This document shows, piece by piece, positions 50,456-61,661 of a DNA stretch of 64,000 bases; the first letter of the stretch is position 1, and every line of letters starts with the position of its first letter. The notes under the pieces were generated by a model. It did not search any database, was not told the origin of the DNA, and saw only the letters and a list, made by a program, of their open reading frames with translations. The DNA is from Psoroptes ovis (Eukaryota > Arthropoda > Arachnida > Sarcoptiformes > Psoroptidae), in contig PQWQ01000005.1 of the NCBI GenBank assembly GCA_002943765.1, forward strand, positions 62,001-126,000, given 5' to 3'. The position numbers and the translations under genes were made by a program.

Positions 50456-52302
50456 GTATTTTTCTTTAAAAAAAATTACACTCAAATGATAAATATTTCC
50501 ATTGACCTGAATGTGAATGAATGAATTGAATTGATTTTAATTGCTTTTAGAGCAAAAAGCAAAAAAGCAATTATACGAATTACACATTTTCAAATTATAC
50601 ACTTATAATAAAACAAACACTACTGAATATTATTATTATTATTCATAAAGATTCATAAGATTGATTGATTCAGGAAAAATACGATGCATAGTAATAAGAG
50701 TAGTAATAATAATAATAATAACCAATAAATATCTAGTACATCAGCACTATGATTAATGGTTGACAAATATTTTATTTTAAAATGTTTGGATTGTTATTAT
50801 TTGGTTGTTGTGTTGTGTATGCTTCGTGTACACACAAGAATACTGTGTGTTCACATATTCTTCGAATAGTGAATATACTTACACACTTTCTTCGGCAAAT
50901 TTTTATTCATTTTATTTATCATCAAAGAAAAATGAAACATAATTTGTTCAAAAGTCTATGTATATAAGTTGATTGTGACAATCAACTTTTTTTCATTTTT
51001 AAATTTTCAAGTCGTAATATGTCACATTTTGTCACTTTTTTGAATTTCATTTTGGCAGAAATGTTCAAGTTTTTGTTCGATGACGAATTTTTTGAACGAA
51101 TTTTGACGAACAAATTCCTGGCAAATTTCCGAACCATTTAATTATTATTATTATTATTACTTTCATTCATTCATTCATTCGTTTTTGTTTCGGATGATAG
51201 TAATTCAATATCGTTGAATTACAACATCTTAATCGCTTGAATCTCAATTTTGAAACTTTTGATCAAAGAAAACTTTCGATCAAAGGAAAACTTTGATCGC
51301 TAAGAATCATTTGCGATTTGAACCCGACAGAAAAATAATACGAATACGAAGCGTATAATTTATTTTGAATGTTTTTTGATCATTTATCTTGAAGAAAAAA
51401 ATAAAATAATTACTGAATGATGATGGCCAAAAATCTTTAATACATTTTACATTAAATAAACAATTAGTTAACACACTCAAACACACATAATCAAAGAATA
51501 AACAAACAAACATAATAATGATCAAAATAAAATTAGTTTATTTGAAAATTTTTTGAAGAAAACACATAGAAAAAGAATAACACACACAATTTGAAAACTT
51601 TAAAAACAAGCTATTCACATATATAAATATTGTTTGATTATTATTATTATGATGATAATAATTTTTAATTTTAATTTTGTCAACATATTCTTTGTTGATT
51701 AATGATAATAATAATAATGTTTTTTATTTAATTTAAATGTTTTTAAATGATGATTATCATTCATTCATTCATTCATAGCATGTAGTGAAAGCCATCATCC
51801 TTATAATGGTTTTATTATTATTTATTAGGTTGTCCGATAAGTTATTGCCGATTTTCTCGGCAATTCTTTATAAATAATCGGCAAAAACTTTTCGGACAAC
51901 CTATTATTATGATCATCATATTTTTTGGCTTAATATACTAATATGTGTGTAATATTTTTTTTCAAAATAAAATCTTATGAATAAGAAATTACCGCTTTAT
52001 AATTTTAAATTCTCAAAATAGTTATGAATCACATTTGATTCATTCGGAAAAAATTCATTTTTTTCCGAATTTGTTGAAATCTGAAATTAAATTCCATTTG
52101 TTTCTTTTTTTTGAAAAAAAGAAGAATCGAATTACCGGAAAAGAATTCCTTATTTTCACATACCATAAGCAATTACTAGATCGAACAGAAATTTTTGGCC
52201 ACTAATCTTATTTCATCTTTTTTTCTTGAGAATTTCTACGATTTTTCTTAATGAATTAATTCGATGTCTTTTCTTTCTTTAAATTTTCATTCGACTTGAC
52301 AG
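50456..52302. other. Intron before the EGR common exon
   Basis: AT-rich intron with MITE copy 6 at 51825-51904 and a short tandem duplication of GATCAAAG-AAAACTTT units near 51250-51300. No gene seen. Confidence 0.5.
51825..51904. mobile_element. MITE copy 6
   Basis: TTAGGTTGTCCGATAAGTTA to AAACTTTTCGGACAACCTAT, 80 bp, TA on the left flank. Arms extend inward as TTGCCGATTTTCTCG and AATAATCGGCAAAAAC, so almost the whole element can fold into one hairpin. Groups with copies 7 and 8. Confidence 0.88.
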
Positions 52303-54977
52303 ATAATCAAAGCCATAATTCGCATAAAGAACAAGAATCATCTGCATCCGCTACGATCGATAATAATAGCGACGATAATAATAATAATAAACAAAATAAA
52401 AGACATAATAGGCAACAACAGCAGCAGCATCAACAACAACAGCTTGAACACAGACAGCCTAATGCTATGTACGCAAGCATCATATCATCATCATCATCCG
52501 CATCATCATCATCCTCGTCAACAACAACATCAACATCGGGCACCAGTAATAATAATAATAAGAATATTGATATATCCACATCTTCCTCTTGTCCTGTAAC
52601 TAATATCAACACTACCGTATCGACTACCACAACCTCAACTTCAACCTCTTCTTTAACATCGACAACAAATAGGCAATCACCACAATCCTCTTCCTCTGCC
52701 CAACATCTTCCATTATCCCAACCGAATAGTTTAAGTATTTCTTCGATTGCAATATCATCACAAGAATCATCATCGATGACTAACAGTGATGAACAACAAC
52801 AACAGCAACAGCAAGCATTGATATGGTCATCAACAGATGTTCTATCAAAAAGTAGTCATCAACAATTACAGCCGCATCAACAATCACAATACTCATCAGG
52901 ACCAATTTTACCTCATCATCATCATTCGGGACAAACGTCGTCGGCAACACAACATCATTCACATCATCAATTGATTGGTGCCACACAATTCATTCACCTA
53001 ACAGATTCTCATCATCATCATCATACGCCTAGTGAGCATCATCATCAACATACTCTTCATCATTCGCAATCGCATCATCCATTTCATCATCCACATCATC
53101 ATTCACATCAGCAGCAGCAGGATACACATCATCGGTCGCAACAATTGCAACATCATAACCCGCATTCACAACAGCAGCATCACCAACAACAACCGAATCC
53201 TCATTTATCTTTATCGTCAGTGACTGATGCTATTGCATCGACGCCACCTCCACCACAACCATCGACATCGTCATCATCATTTTTGACAATATCTGGCAGT
53301 CAATTAGATCCACTACATGACCCACTGCTATCGACAAATTATGCACAAAGATCTGATTCATTTTCTCCATTCATCGCTCCGCATCAGTCATCATCGCATT
53401 CAATTTATGGTGGCAATGTTGCAACTGGTCAACCACAATGCACACAAATGCAAACAACTGATTTATTAAGCAGCAATGTTCTTGGCATGAATGGTTCCTC
53501 GTCATCGACTTCGTATTTGACGCCATCGACATTGACATTGGCAACACCAGCTGCAATCATTGGTGAAGATTTATTCATAAGTAGACCGCAACAACCTCCA
53601 CCTGCACCACCACCACCGCCGCCACCACCCACAACATTCCAATGTCCAGCAGGGGCTAGTTTCACGACATCAGCAGCTAGTTTACACAAATATCATGCCA
53701 CTCAATGGCCTTATTACACGACATCTTCGTCGACTGCAATAAGTAGTGCACCATCAGCTCTAGAATATTCAAACATTGTTGTTCCAGGACCATCCTCATC
53801 ATCATCATCATCAATTTTATCGACTGGTAATTTGATTTCGGTCAAACAAGAATTATGCGATACAGAAACAAGTAGTTACGGCAGTTCAAATATATCCGTA
53901 GCTACTGGCCAGTTAATCAATGTCACTGCCAATGATCCAATGACGAATTCGCCAGCATCATCTGTAACAGGAGGATTAACATTGGAAAGTGCTGATACCA
54001 GCGAAAGTATCAGCAGTGGTCATCAATCACGAAGAAATTCAAATCAAAGTTATAGTGGTTCAACATCGACACCAAGTGGTAGCGGACAAACGCCACAAGA
54101 ACGTCCAGCAACTTTAGCCGAATATAATCAATCGACATCGAAAGGACATGAAATATTGAGTCAAGCTTATCAAAATAGTCCAATACCATTGAAATTATTG
54201 CCGGTCAAAACTCGTAAATATCCTAATCGACCATCGAAAACGCCAGTCCATGAACGGCCATATGCATGTCCAATCGATGCTTGTGATCGACGGTTTTCGC
54301 GCAGTGACGAACTTACTCGCCATATTCGAATACATACGGGACAAAAACCATTTCAATGCCGAATTTGTATGCGTTCATTTTCACGTAGCGATCATCTCAC
54401 AACACATGTACGTACACATACCGGTGAAAAACCATTTTCTTGTGATCTCTGCGGCAGGAAATTCGCACGTAGCGATGAAAAGAAGCGTCATGCTAAAGTT
54501 CATATGAAACAAAAAATCAAACGTGAACGTGCCACACGTGATCAAGGATCTTCAGGCACACATCGTTCGCAACGAACTGCCAATCAACAGCAGCAGCAAC
54601 AACAACAACGAAGTATTGCTTTATCGCAACAACAACATCAATCAGCAGCAATGTCTTCATCGGCTGTTGCCTCCACCTCTTCTTCTTCATCGCAACAACA
54701 ACTTTCATCAGCTAGTCTTTGTCATCAGCAGCCATCGATGGTTCATCATCATCAACATCCTCATAGCCATTTGATCGTCACTGGTCTGTCATCATCATCT
54801 TCAACAACGCCAACAGCAACATTACCACCATTACCATCAATTATGACAACTGCAACATGTGCCGAACCAGGTATAGGACCAGTGACCGTACCATCATCAT
54901 CATCGACATCACAATCACAAATCGAAGCATTACCATCGTTGCAGCAACATTATACTCATTCATCATCACATCTTTAA
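52303..54977 (+). CDS. sr: EGR/Stripe zinc-finger transcription factor, common exon
   Basis: Exon open from an acceptor at 52301-52302 to TAA 54975-54977, 890 residues contributed, entered in phase 1. Long Gln/His/Ser/Pro-rich regions flank three C2H2 fingers at about 54255-54505. The lead-in KTRKYPNRPSKTPVHERPY and the DNA-reading helices RSDELTR, RSDHLTT and RSDEKKR with TGQKPFQCRICMRSFSR and TGEKPFSCDLCGRKFAR linkers are the EGR (Krox/zif268) signature, which reads a GCGKGGGCG-type site. Drosophila Stripe of this family specifies tendon cells and is also used as an activity-induced gene in neurons. The N-terminus must come from an upstream exon; three phase-1 exons fit (39265-39982, 44580-45312, 49918-50455). 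Poly-Q, poly-H and poly-S tracts are unusually long. Confidence 0.95.
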
Positions 54978-55194
54978 TCATGTGCAATCCCGCATCGCAA
55001 TCGCAATCAAATACAATCGAACCATTTCGGTACTCATCATCAATGATTTTTCCGCACGCAATCAACAATCAAACAAAAGTAAATTGAATTACAATCAATG
55101 CGAATGAATTAACCAAAAAATTTTCCATTCAAATCCTTCATTATTTGACAAATATATTTTTTATTTATTTTTGAATGAAATTGAACAACAATTA

Positions 55195-55272
55195 TTAGGT
55201 TGTCCGATAAGTTTTTGCCGATTTTCTCATAATTCCTTACGATATAATCGGCAAAAACTTTTCGGACAACTA
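55195..55272. mobile_element. MITE copy 7
   Basis: TTAGGTTGTCCGATAAGTTT to AAAAACTTTTCGGACAACTA, 78 bp, TA on the left. The interior CGATATAATCGGC matches copy 8 closely. The last bases of the right terminus are lost. Confidence 0.87.
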
Positions 55273-55859
55273 CAATTATTTTCCATTTGATAAATGTATT
55301 TTTTGTTATTTGAATTTGAAATTTTTAACTATTTTTTCTATGAAAGGCAAACACCTCATACAATCACAGCACCACTGTAATCCTTATTATTATCGATTTT
55401 GACAAACATCCTTTTGACACTTTTTTACCAAATTTTCGCTTCAAATTTTTTGAAAATTGTTCCCGAAATTTTTACAAATTTTACTCATCAACATAAATGT
55501 AAATAATATACTTTCACACACACACATTTTTGACCATTTTTCGAACCGCGGGAAAACATTCCGAAACATTACCTGTTTTTTTCGGTGGAAGCAATTTTTT
55601 TTTTCATTTCATTGAAATCCTTGATCGTTTTTATCTCTCAAAGTCACACTATTCAATCAATGATACTTAATTAATTAATCAATCAATGATTTTTATATTG
55701 ATTGTTCTGATCTTATTTTATTAAATATTTTTTCAATGTTTGTACCTTTTATTCATTCATTCTCTCAAAATATATGACTGATAATTAATTATTTTATTTT
55801 ATGAAAATTTTTCTAATTAAATTCTTTATTCTTCACACAATTAAAAATTATTAAATTAT

Positions 55860-55941
55860 TTAGGTTGTCCGATAAGTTCTTGCCGATTTTCTCGATAATT
55901 CCTCGACGATATAATTGGCAAAAACTTTTCGGACAACCTAA
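55860..55941. mobile_element. MITE copy 8
   Basis: TTAGGTTGTCCGATAAGTTC to AAAACTTTTCGGACAACCTA(A), 82 bp, TA on the right flank. Nearly identical to copy 7 over the arms and the CGATATAAT interior, so the two are probably recent relatives. Confidence 0.88.
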
Positions 55942-56745
55942 TATTAATTCGATTTATAATTTTTGAATTCGGTTGTTGTTTGTAATAAATCCACTTGATT
56001 GCTGCTGCTGCTGCTGCCAGAATAATGTCAGAATTGGTGGTGTTTTTTCAGAGGAAAAACTTTTTCTTTGAAATTTAATTTTTGATTATAATTAATTAAG
56101 ATTAATTATTGTACAGATTCTTAATTATGTAAAGAGAATTAATTCTGACAAATTTTTACTACACAAACAAACAAAAAACAATGCGGCAGCCGAAGCCAAG
56201 CAAAAATCTTTGCACATTGAGGAGACAAAATCAATGTGAATAAATCGATCAATTATAACTTGTTGCGCTTGTTGCCATTGCTTTTATTCAAAAAAAAAAA
56301 AAAAAAATGTGAACAATTGTCAAATTCACAAATTGTGGTTTTGTAAATTATGATTAATTGTATATTCAAGATTCAACAATAAACAACAACAAAATTATTT
56401 ATTTTTAGATATTTCTGTCAAAGGTGGGATGTGTATGGCTGATAAATAAATGAATTAAAATGAATAAATTTAAAATGAATCATCAATATTGGAAACAAGC
56501 AAATAAGTGAAATGGAATGGAATGAATAAATCAATGAATATGAGAGAATTTATTCGGGAAGAGAATTAAGAATTAGAATGGAGATTATTGTTAATGGATT
56601 TTTGCATTAAGCATTAAAACATCCATAAAAAATCTCTCCGTATCATAACCTAAATGAGTGATTTCTTATTTAATATTTTTCTTATTGTCACAAGAAACAA
56701 TTTCAATAAAACAAAGTAATTGATATAAGGGTGGTTGTAAAATGG

Positions 56746-59199
56746 CTAAGGAACCATAGTGTATGATGATGGCTGCTGATGATCATATTTGGCATCCAAA
56801 TCTGTTGGTGATTCTAAATCATTCGTATAATTAACATATTTCACTGAATTTGTTTTACTACTCAACAATTGTGTTTGTTGTGATTTATTCAAATTATTCG
56901 CAGCATTATTTGTACATGGAGGATTACGCAGCATTAACATACAAGGTGCAAATGCAAAACTTATTAAAGCTGATGTCGTACAAAGGCCAGTAAAGCCAAA
57001 CCATGATACTGGTCAATGATTGTGACAAGAGATTCATGATTAGTTTCGATCTCAAAACACACAACAATCTTTACATTAGCCACCTACCTAAAGTTCCGGA
57101 TAGCACTGGACCGATTGTGAAGCCAACACAGAATGCAACATCACCAATAGCATAAACACTACCTGTTGTATCGAATAAATATGATTAGTGATCGAATAGG
57201 GCACACATTTGAATCACTCACCATAAATTGAAGTGTGTCTTATGTCGACTAAATAACCTGCAAATCGTAGAACAAAATTTTGAATTAAGCAAAACCAATT
57301 GAAAATATTGAACATACCAAGCATTGGCATCATGCTACTGTCCACCATTCCTGCCAAAAATAATTGTAAATTTTTATCAAAGAAAGTCTATTGATTTGTC
57401 TTGTTATCTTACCGATCGCGAATCCTATCAAAGCGTTCGGCACAATTAACTCAGATAGATCAGTGGCCATTGGAATCTGTCAAAAAAAGGAAATATTGTT
57501 AAAATTGAACTGTCAAGTGCAAGTCAAGATATCGAAACAATGTACATACATAAAGTAGCGCTAAACCAATGATAATTAAACCTGACATGGATGCTAGCCA
57601 TCTGCCCATTCGATGTCCCAGTGGACCGAATATGTTTGTTCCGATTAGATATGAAATCGATGCTGGTAAAAATGCTGCGCCTTGTTCCCAATTAGTCGAT
57701 TGCATTGTGTCCATCATCCATAAAGGCAACGATGGTTCAAGTATGGCAATTCCTTTGAAAAAAAATTGATTGATTTCAGATATGTTTTTTGTGATTGACA
57801 AGCGATAAAAATGAAAATACCTAAATTAGCGAACGTGATGGCACCAGCAGCAACAATAATGTATGGATCACGAATCAATGTCATAATTGATGCACCTTCT
57901 TGTTCTTCGTGCACAACTTTTGGTTGCAACACAAGCAATTGTAAACATCCGTCCAACAGTGCAAATATCGCTAATATTATAAATGGTGCACTTTTACCAA
58001 TAAATTCATACATAATTCCACCGAAAGGTGGTCCAATCAGTACGCCTAAAGCAAGGCCACCCAAAGCAATGGCCATACTGTTACCTCGTTCACGATCATC
58101 CGGATATTTATCGGCTAATAAGCCCATACCGGCAACACTTGTAAATGAGGAACCGATTCCTTGTAATGAACGTGCCATAAATAAAGTGGCGTATGATGAA
58201 CCGACGGCAAAAACTGATTCGAAAACAAAAAAGGAATCAATCACCTTTGAAAAATTAGAAATTAAATCATCTTACTCATTGTGGAAAAGAATAATAAAAT
58301 AAGACCCATGAATAATGGCCACGAGTAACCAATTCTAAATGTAATCCGAATTCGTGATTATTACTCAAATTTACCATTCATTTAAATTTGAATATGAATC
58401 AAATGGAAAAATTTAAAAACAACCTACTTGTTGGTCAAAGGTCCGACAAATGGATTGGTGATTGCTTGCACGATAGGTTTCGATGCAAACATGACACCGA
58501 CTTCAGTATTTTCATTGACAAGCTCTTCATGTCTAAGTTGATTTGCCGATTCAATTGGTGATAATGTCGTGATCAAACTTGTTGTTGCTGTATCGGAATC
58601 ACTTTCAATCGTTGTTATTTCAATATTTCTATTTTTTAAATAATTTTCCAGCTGTTTTATGAAATAATCAATGGCATTATCTGTCACAACAACTAAGTAA
58701 TTATCAGCTCAAACCTCTTTTTCACATTCTGGATTCAATTTTTTGGCCAATTCAGAATCGGATGATAATATTTGATTCAATAATTGTGATTGCTGCAAAA
58801 ATTTCTGATCCGCTTGCGATAATTGTGGCACTGTCGTTGTTGTAGCAATCATTGAAGATTCATTCAATTTAGCCAAATCTTTTTCATGATTTAATTCATA
58901 TAGAAATGCTGGAATTATTGGAACTTTTAAGGGGAAAAGAATTCGATAAGACACACAGAAAATAATAATTAAAAAATAAATAAAACGATTTCGGAACACA
59001 CACCAACTGAAGTAAGTAACATATTATCCAATAATAGACCAATGGCAACAATGACCAATACTAAACGACGCGAATCTCGACATTCATTTAGGATGGTTTC
59101 GAATTTTTCCCAAAGGGTTGAAGGAGGATTTGGCGGCGGCGGTATTGATCTTGAAGCTGCTGCTGCTGCTGTCAATGTTGATGGATTATTGTTTTGCAT
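56746..59199 (-). CDS. VMAT: Vesicular monoamine transporter (SLC18/VMAT), interrupted by an in-frame TGA
   Basis: Exons in transcription order: 59199-59004, 58923-58428, 58334-58276, 58213-57821, 57752-57550, 57476-57413, 57350-57318, 57257-57222, 57162-57088, 57008-56746; 605 sense-plus-one-stop codons, all phases matching. VMAT motifs: LVLVIVAIGLLLDNMLLTSV then VPIIPAFLY (TM1); EVGVMFASKPIVQAITNPFV; FMARSLQGIGSSFTSVAGMG; ERGNSMAIALGGLALGVLIG; IAILEPSLPLWMMDTMQ; AAFLPASISYLIGTNIFGPL; MVDSSMMPMLG; YLVDIRHTSIYG; SVYAIGDVAFCVGFTIGPVL. VMAT loads dopamine, octopamine, serotonin or histamine into synaptic vesicles by proton exchange. Codon 137, in the large luminal loop between TM1 and TM2, is TGA (58711-58709). 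A tiny intron of 45 or 33 nt would remove it; otherwise the gene is interrupted. The C-terminal tail has SYTMVP. Poly-Ala in the N-terminus. Confidence 0.88.
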
Positions 59200-60147
59200 T
59201 TTTTCTTTTAATTATTTCATTAATTGAATTTGAATGTTTTGAAAAATTTTCAATGTTTTCCCATGATATCATGGAATTAATCGATCAATCAATAGTATTC
59301 AATATATATTATACATTTCAAAGCCTAATGAACGAAATTTTAATTAAACAAATATAAATTAAAATCAATTAAAATTGGTGTCAAATACAGGATACGAATT
59401 TGATTATATAATATGCACCAAGTAAATGAACAAACAGTGTAATGGATAAGGTTATTAATGATAATGATGCAAAGATGCCATGAATCAATTATAAATCCGA
59501 TTATATTCGAATATTTGCATTCATTTCACATTGGGACAACAAATGCAGTGAACACAGTACCGAACTAGTGCTTGGGAAGTACTTGGTGAATATTTCGAAT
59601 CTAAATATTCCAAAAATTGATTCGATCAATTTTTTTGCTTCGGAAAATAAAGGACGACAATATTTTCTCAAATGCAGTTAGTCGATGGAGGTAGTCATAT
59701 TGCTGGCACTGAAAAAAATTCTCTGACATATTTAAAGGCCAACCACCATATATGCCAAGCAAGCATCGATTGATTTTTAAATGATGATAATAATACTAAA
59801 GAGAAGAATTGACAAAGAATTTCGGCCGTCGCTTATCATATCATTTATGAATTTTTTTTCATTCGTTGAATGAATGAATGAATGATGATAATATTGTTAT
59901 CTATTGAATTATTATTATTATTTCAATGAACGGAAATTCTTTACACACAATAAATGCACATACACACGCATTTGATATATATGAATTCAATGATATTAGA
60001 TAATAATAATGATGAAATAAAAAATGAAATTCCAACCAATCAAGCAAAATCGAAAATTTTCGATATTATAATAAACTATCCACACACTATTCAAAATCTC
60101 ACAATTCTTCACATTCAATCATTATACTTCATTCATTATATTATCTA

Positions 60148-60226
60148 TTAGATTGTCCGAAAAGCTCTGGCCAATCATATCATTTGAAAATTATTGGAAA
60201 AACGGCGAAAACTTTTCGGACAACTT
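60148..60226. mobile_element. MITE copy 9
   Basis: TTAGATTGTCCGAAAAGCTC to GAAAACTTTTCGGACAACTT, 79 bp. The terminal 15 bp match the family; the interior (CAATCATATCATTTGAAAAT) differs from both other groups, so it may be a separate lineage or a rearranged copy. Confidence 0.82.
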
Positions 60227-60606
60227 CATTCATACATCATCATCATCATTGTTTGATCGAATAATACATCCCAACAACAACAATATGTTTGTTAATAATG
60301 ATAGGAATTTTTTTTCTTTGAAGCATTCAAATATTCGAATATCAAATAACAATAAGTTTTGCAATGAATTCTTCTCGCACATAATACACACACACACAGA
60401 CACAAATCATCTTTCTGGCTGCTCCTGACAACAAGTTCAATTATAATTATAATTTTATAAATGCATTTAACGTATATAATAAATGTCAATTCTTATTGGA
60501 ATTCAATTTATTTTTTTTATTTTTATTTTTTTGCTTTTTGCTCTTTGTGTGATATATCATATTGGAGAGAGAGATATGAACCTTTTCTTCACTTTTAAAT
60601 CAACTA

Positions 60607-60688
60607 TTAGGTTGTCCGTAAAGTTTTTGCCAATTTTTTAATGATTTTTCAACGATATAACCGGCCGAAAACTTTCCGGACAATCTAA
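60607..60688. mobile_element. MITE copy 10
   Basis: TTAGGTTGTCCGTAAAGTTT to AAAACTTTCCGGACAATCTA, 82 bp, TA on the left flank. The interior AACGATATAACCGGCC relates it to copies 7 and 8. Confidence 0.86.
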
Positions 60689-61661
60689 TTTTTTCAATAA
60701 TAATTCAATTGTTCTGTACAAGAAAAAATTATAAATTAATTGATTGTTATTCACTCGATTCGAATTCGAATGGATTGTTCACAATCATCATCAATCGATC
60801 GATCGATAAATTGAAAATTTTCCCATTATTTACTGACCAATTGACTTTACAATATTTATTTATTTGTGTAGAATTACAATTTCATTGAAATTTTGATTTA
60901 AAAAATTTTTTGAATCGATTTTCTAGGGTCGTTTAGCTGGTGTTTTGGTATTATTGTATTGTAATGCATGTGAATTATCGATTCACAGATATGTATTATT
61001 GAATTTTTCTTGATTTACATGATTTGATTTCAAATTTGTAGCATCGGACAATGGATAAACAAACATTGACATTTAAGTTTTAATGTGAAGTTGATTTGTC
61101 CTTCGAATCCATGAAATTCTATTAGTTTATGATCAAATTTTCAACAAACAAGGGTCTATTCAATAATCGAATCTAACACATCGGATAACATATCGAATGA
61201 TATTCATTCGAAGATTCAAAGTTAATCATAAAATTTTTGTAAATTGAACTTACCCCAAATTCGATTATTGTCAATTATTTGATCAAATTCACAAACACAA
61301 AAGTAATTTTACACATTCATATATTCATCATTCATTGATTTGCATTGTTGATTCGTTGATTCTGCCAAGCATCTTGATGATTTGAAAAAGTTTTATTACG
61401 AGAAAATTTTGTACGACAATTTCAAGCATGCGTTGCTTTGCTTATGTAGACCTTTACACTGAATCAAAAACTATTTCATTTTATTGCATTTTATTTTGTT
61501 TGAAACATAATTAATCAAACAATTTCAAACATTACTGCTTATTAGTGATTTATGATCATTAATTTGAATTTATTATGACAATGAATATTGAAAATTGAAA
61601 ATGAATCAAATATTTGAAAATAAAATTAAAAAAAAAATCACACATCAACGCCATCTATTGT

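Larger units (their letters stand above)
54978..56745. other. Convergent 3' regions of EGR and VMAT
   Basis: EGR 3' UTR and VMAT 3' UTR meet tail to tail. Holds MITE copies 7 and 8 less than 600 bp apart, a CTG-type run near 56000-56017 and an A-run near 56291-56307. No gene. Confidence 0.6.
59200..61661. other. Intergenic region upstream of VMAT
   Basis: VMAT promoter side and WDPCP 3' side. Contains MITE copies 9 and 10 about 400 bp apart, TGAATGAATG repeats near 59866-59884, and a CTCF-like motif overlapping the WDPCP stop at about 61649. No coding region recognised; the longer open frames near 60150-60430 run through MITE copy 9. Confidence 0.55.

Noticed and set aside
52430..54708. Long open frames antisense and in other frames across the EGR exon
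   Set aside because: They are by-products of CAA/CAT/TCA repeats in the real coding frame, which contains the zinc fingers.
57569..58302. Plus-strand open frames opposite VMAT exons
   Set aside because: They are antisense shadows of well-matched transporter exons.
60153..60428. Open frame of about 90 codons on the plus strand
   Set aside because: It runs through MITE copy 9 and a low-complexity stretch, with no family motif.
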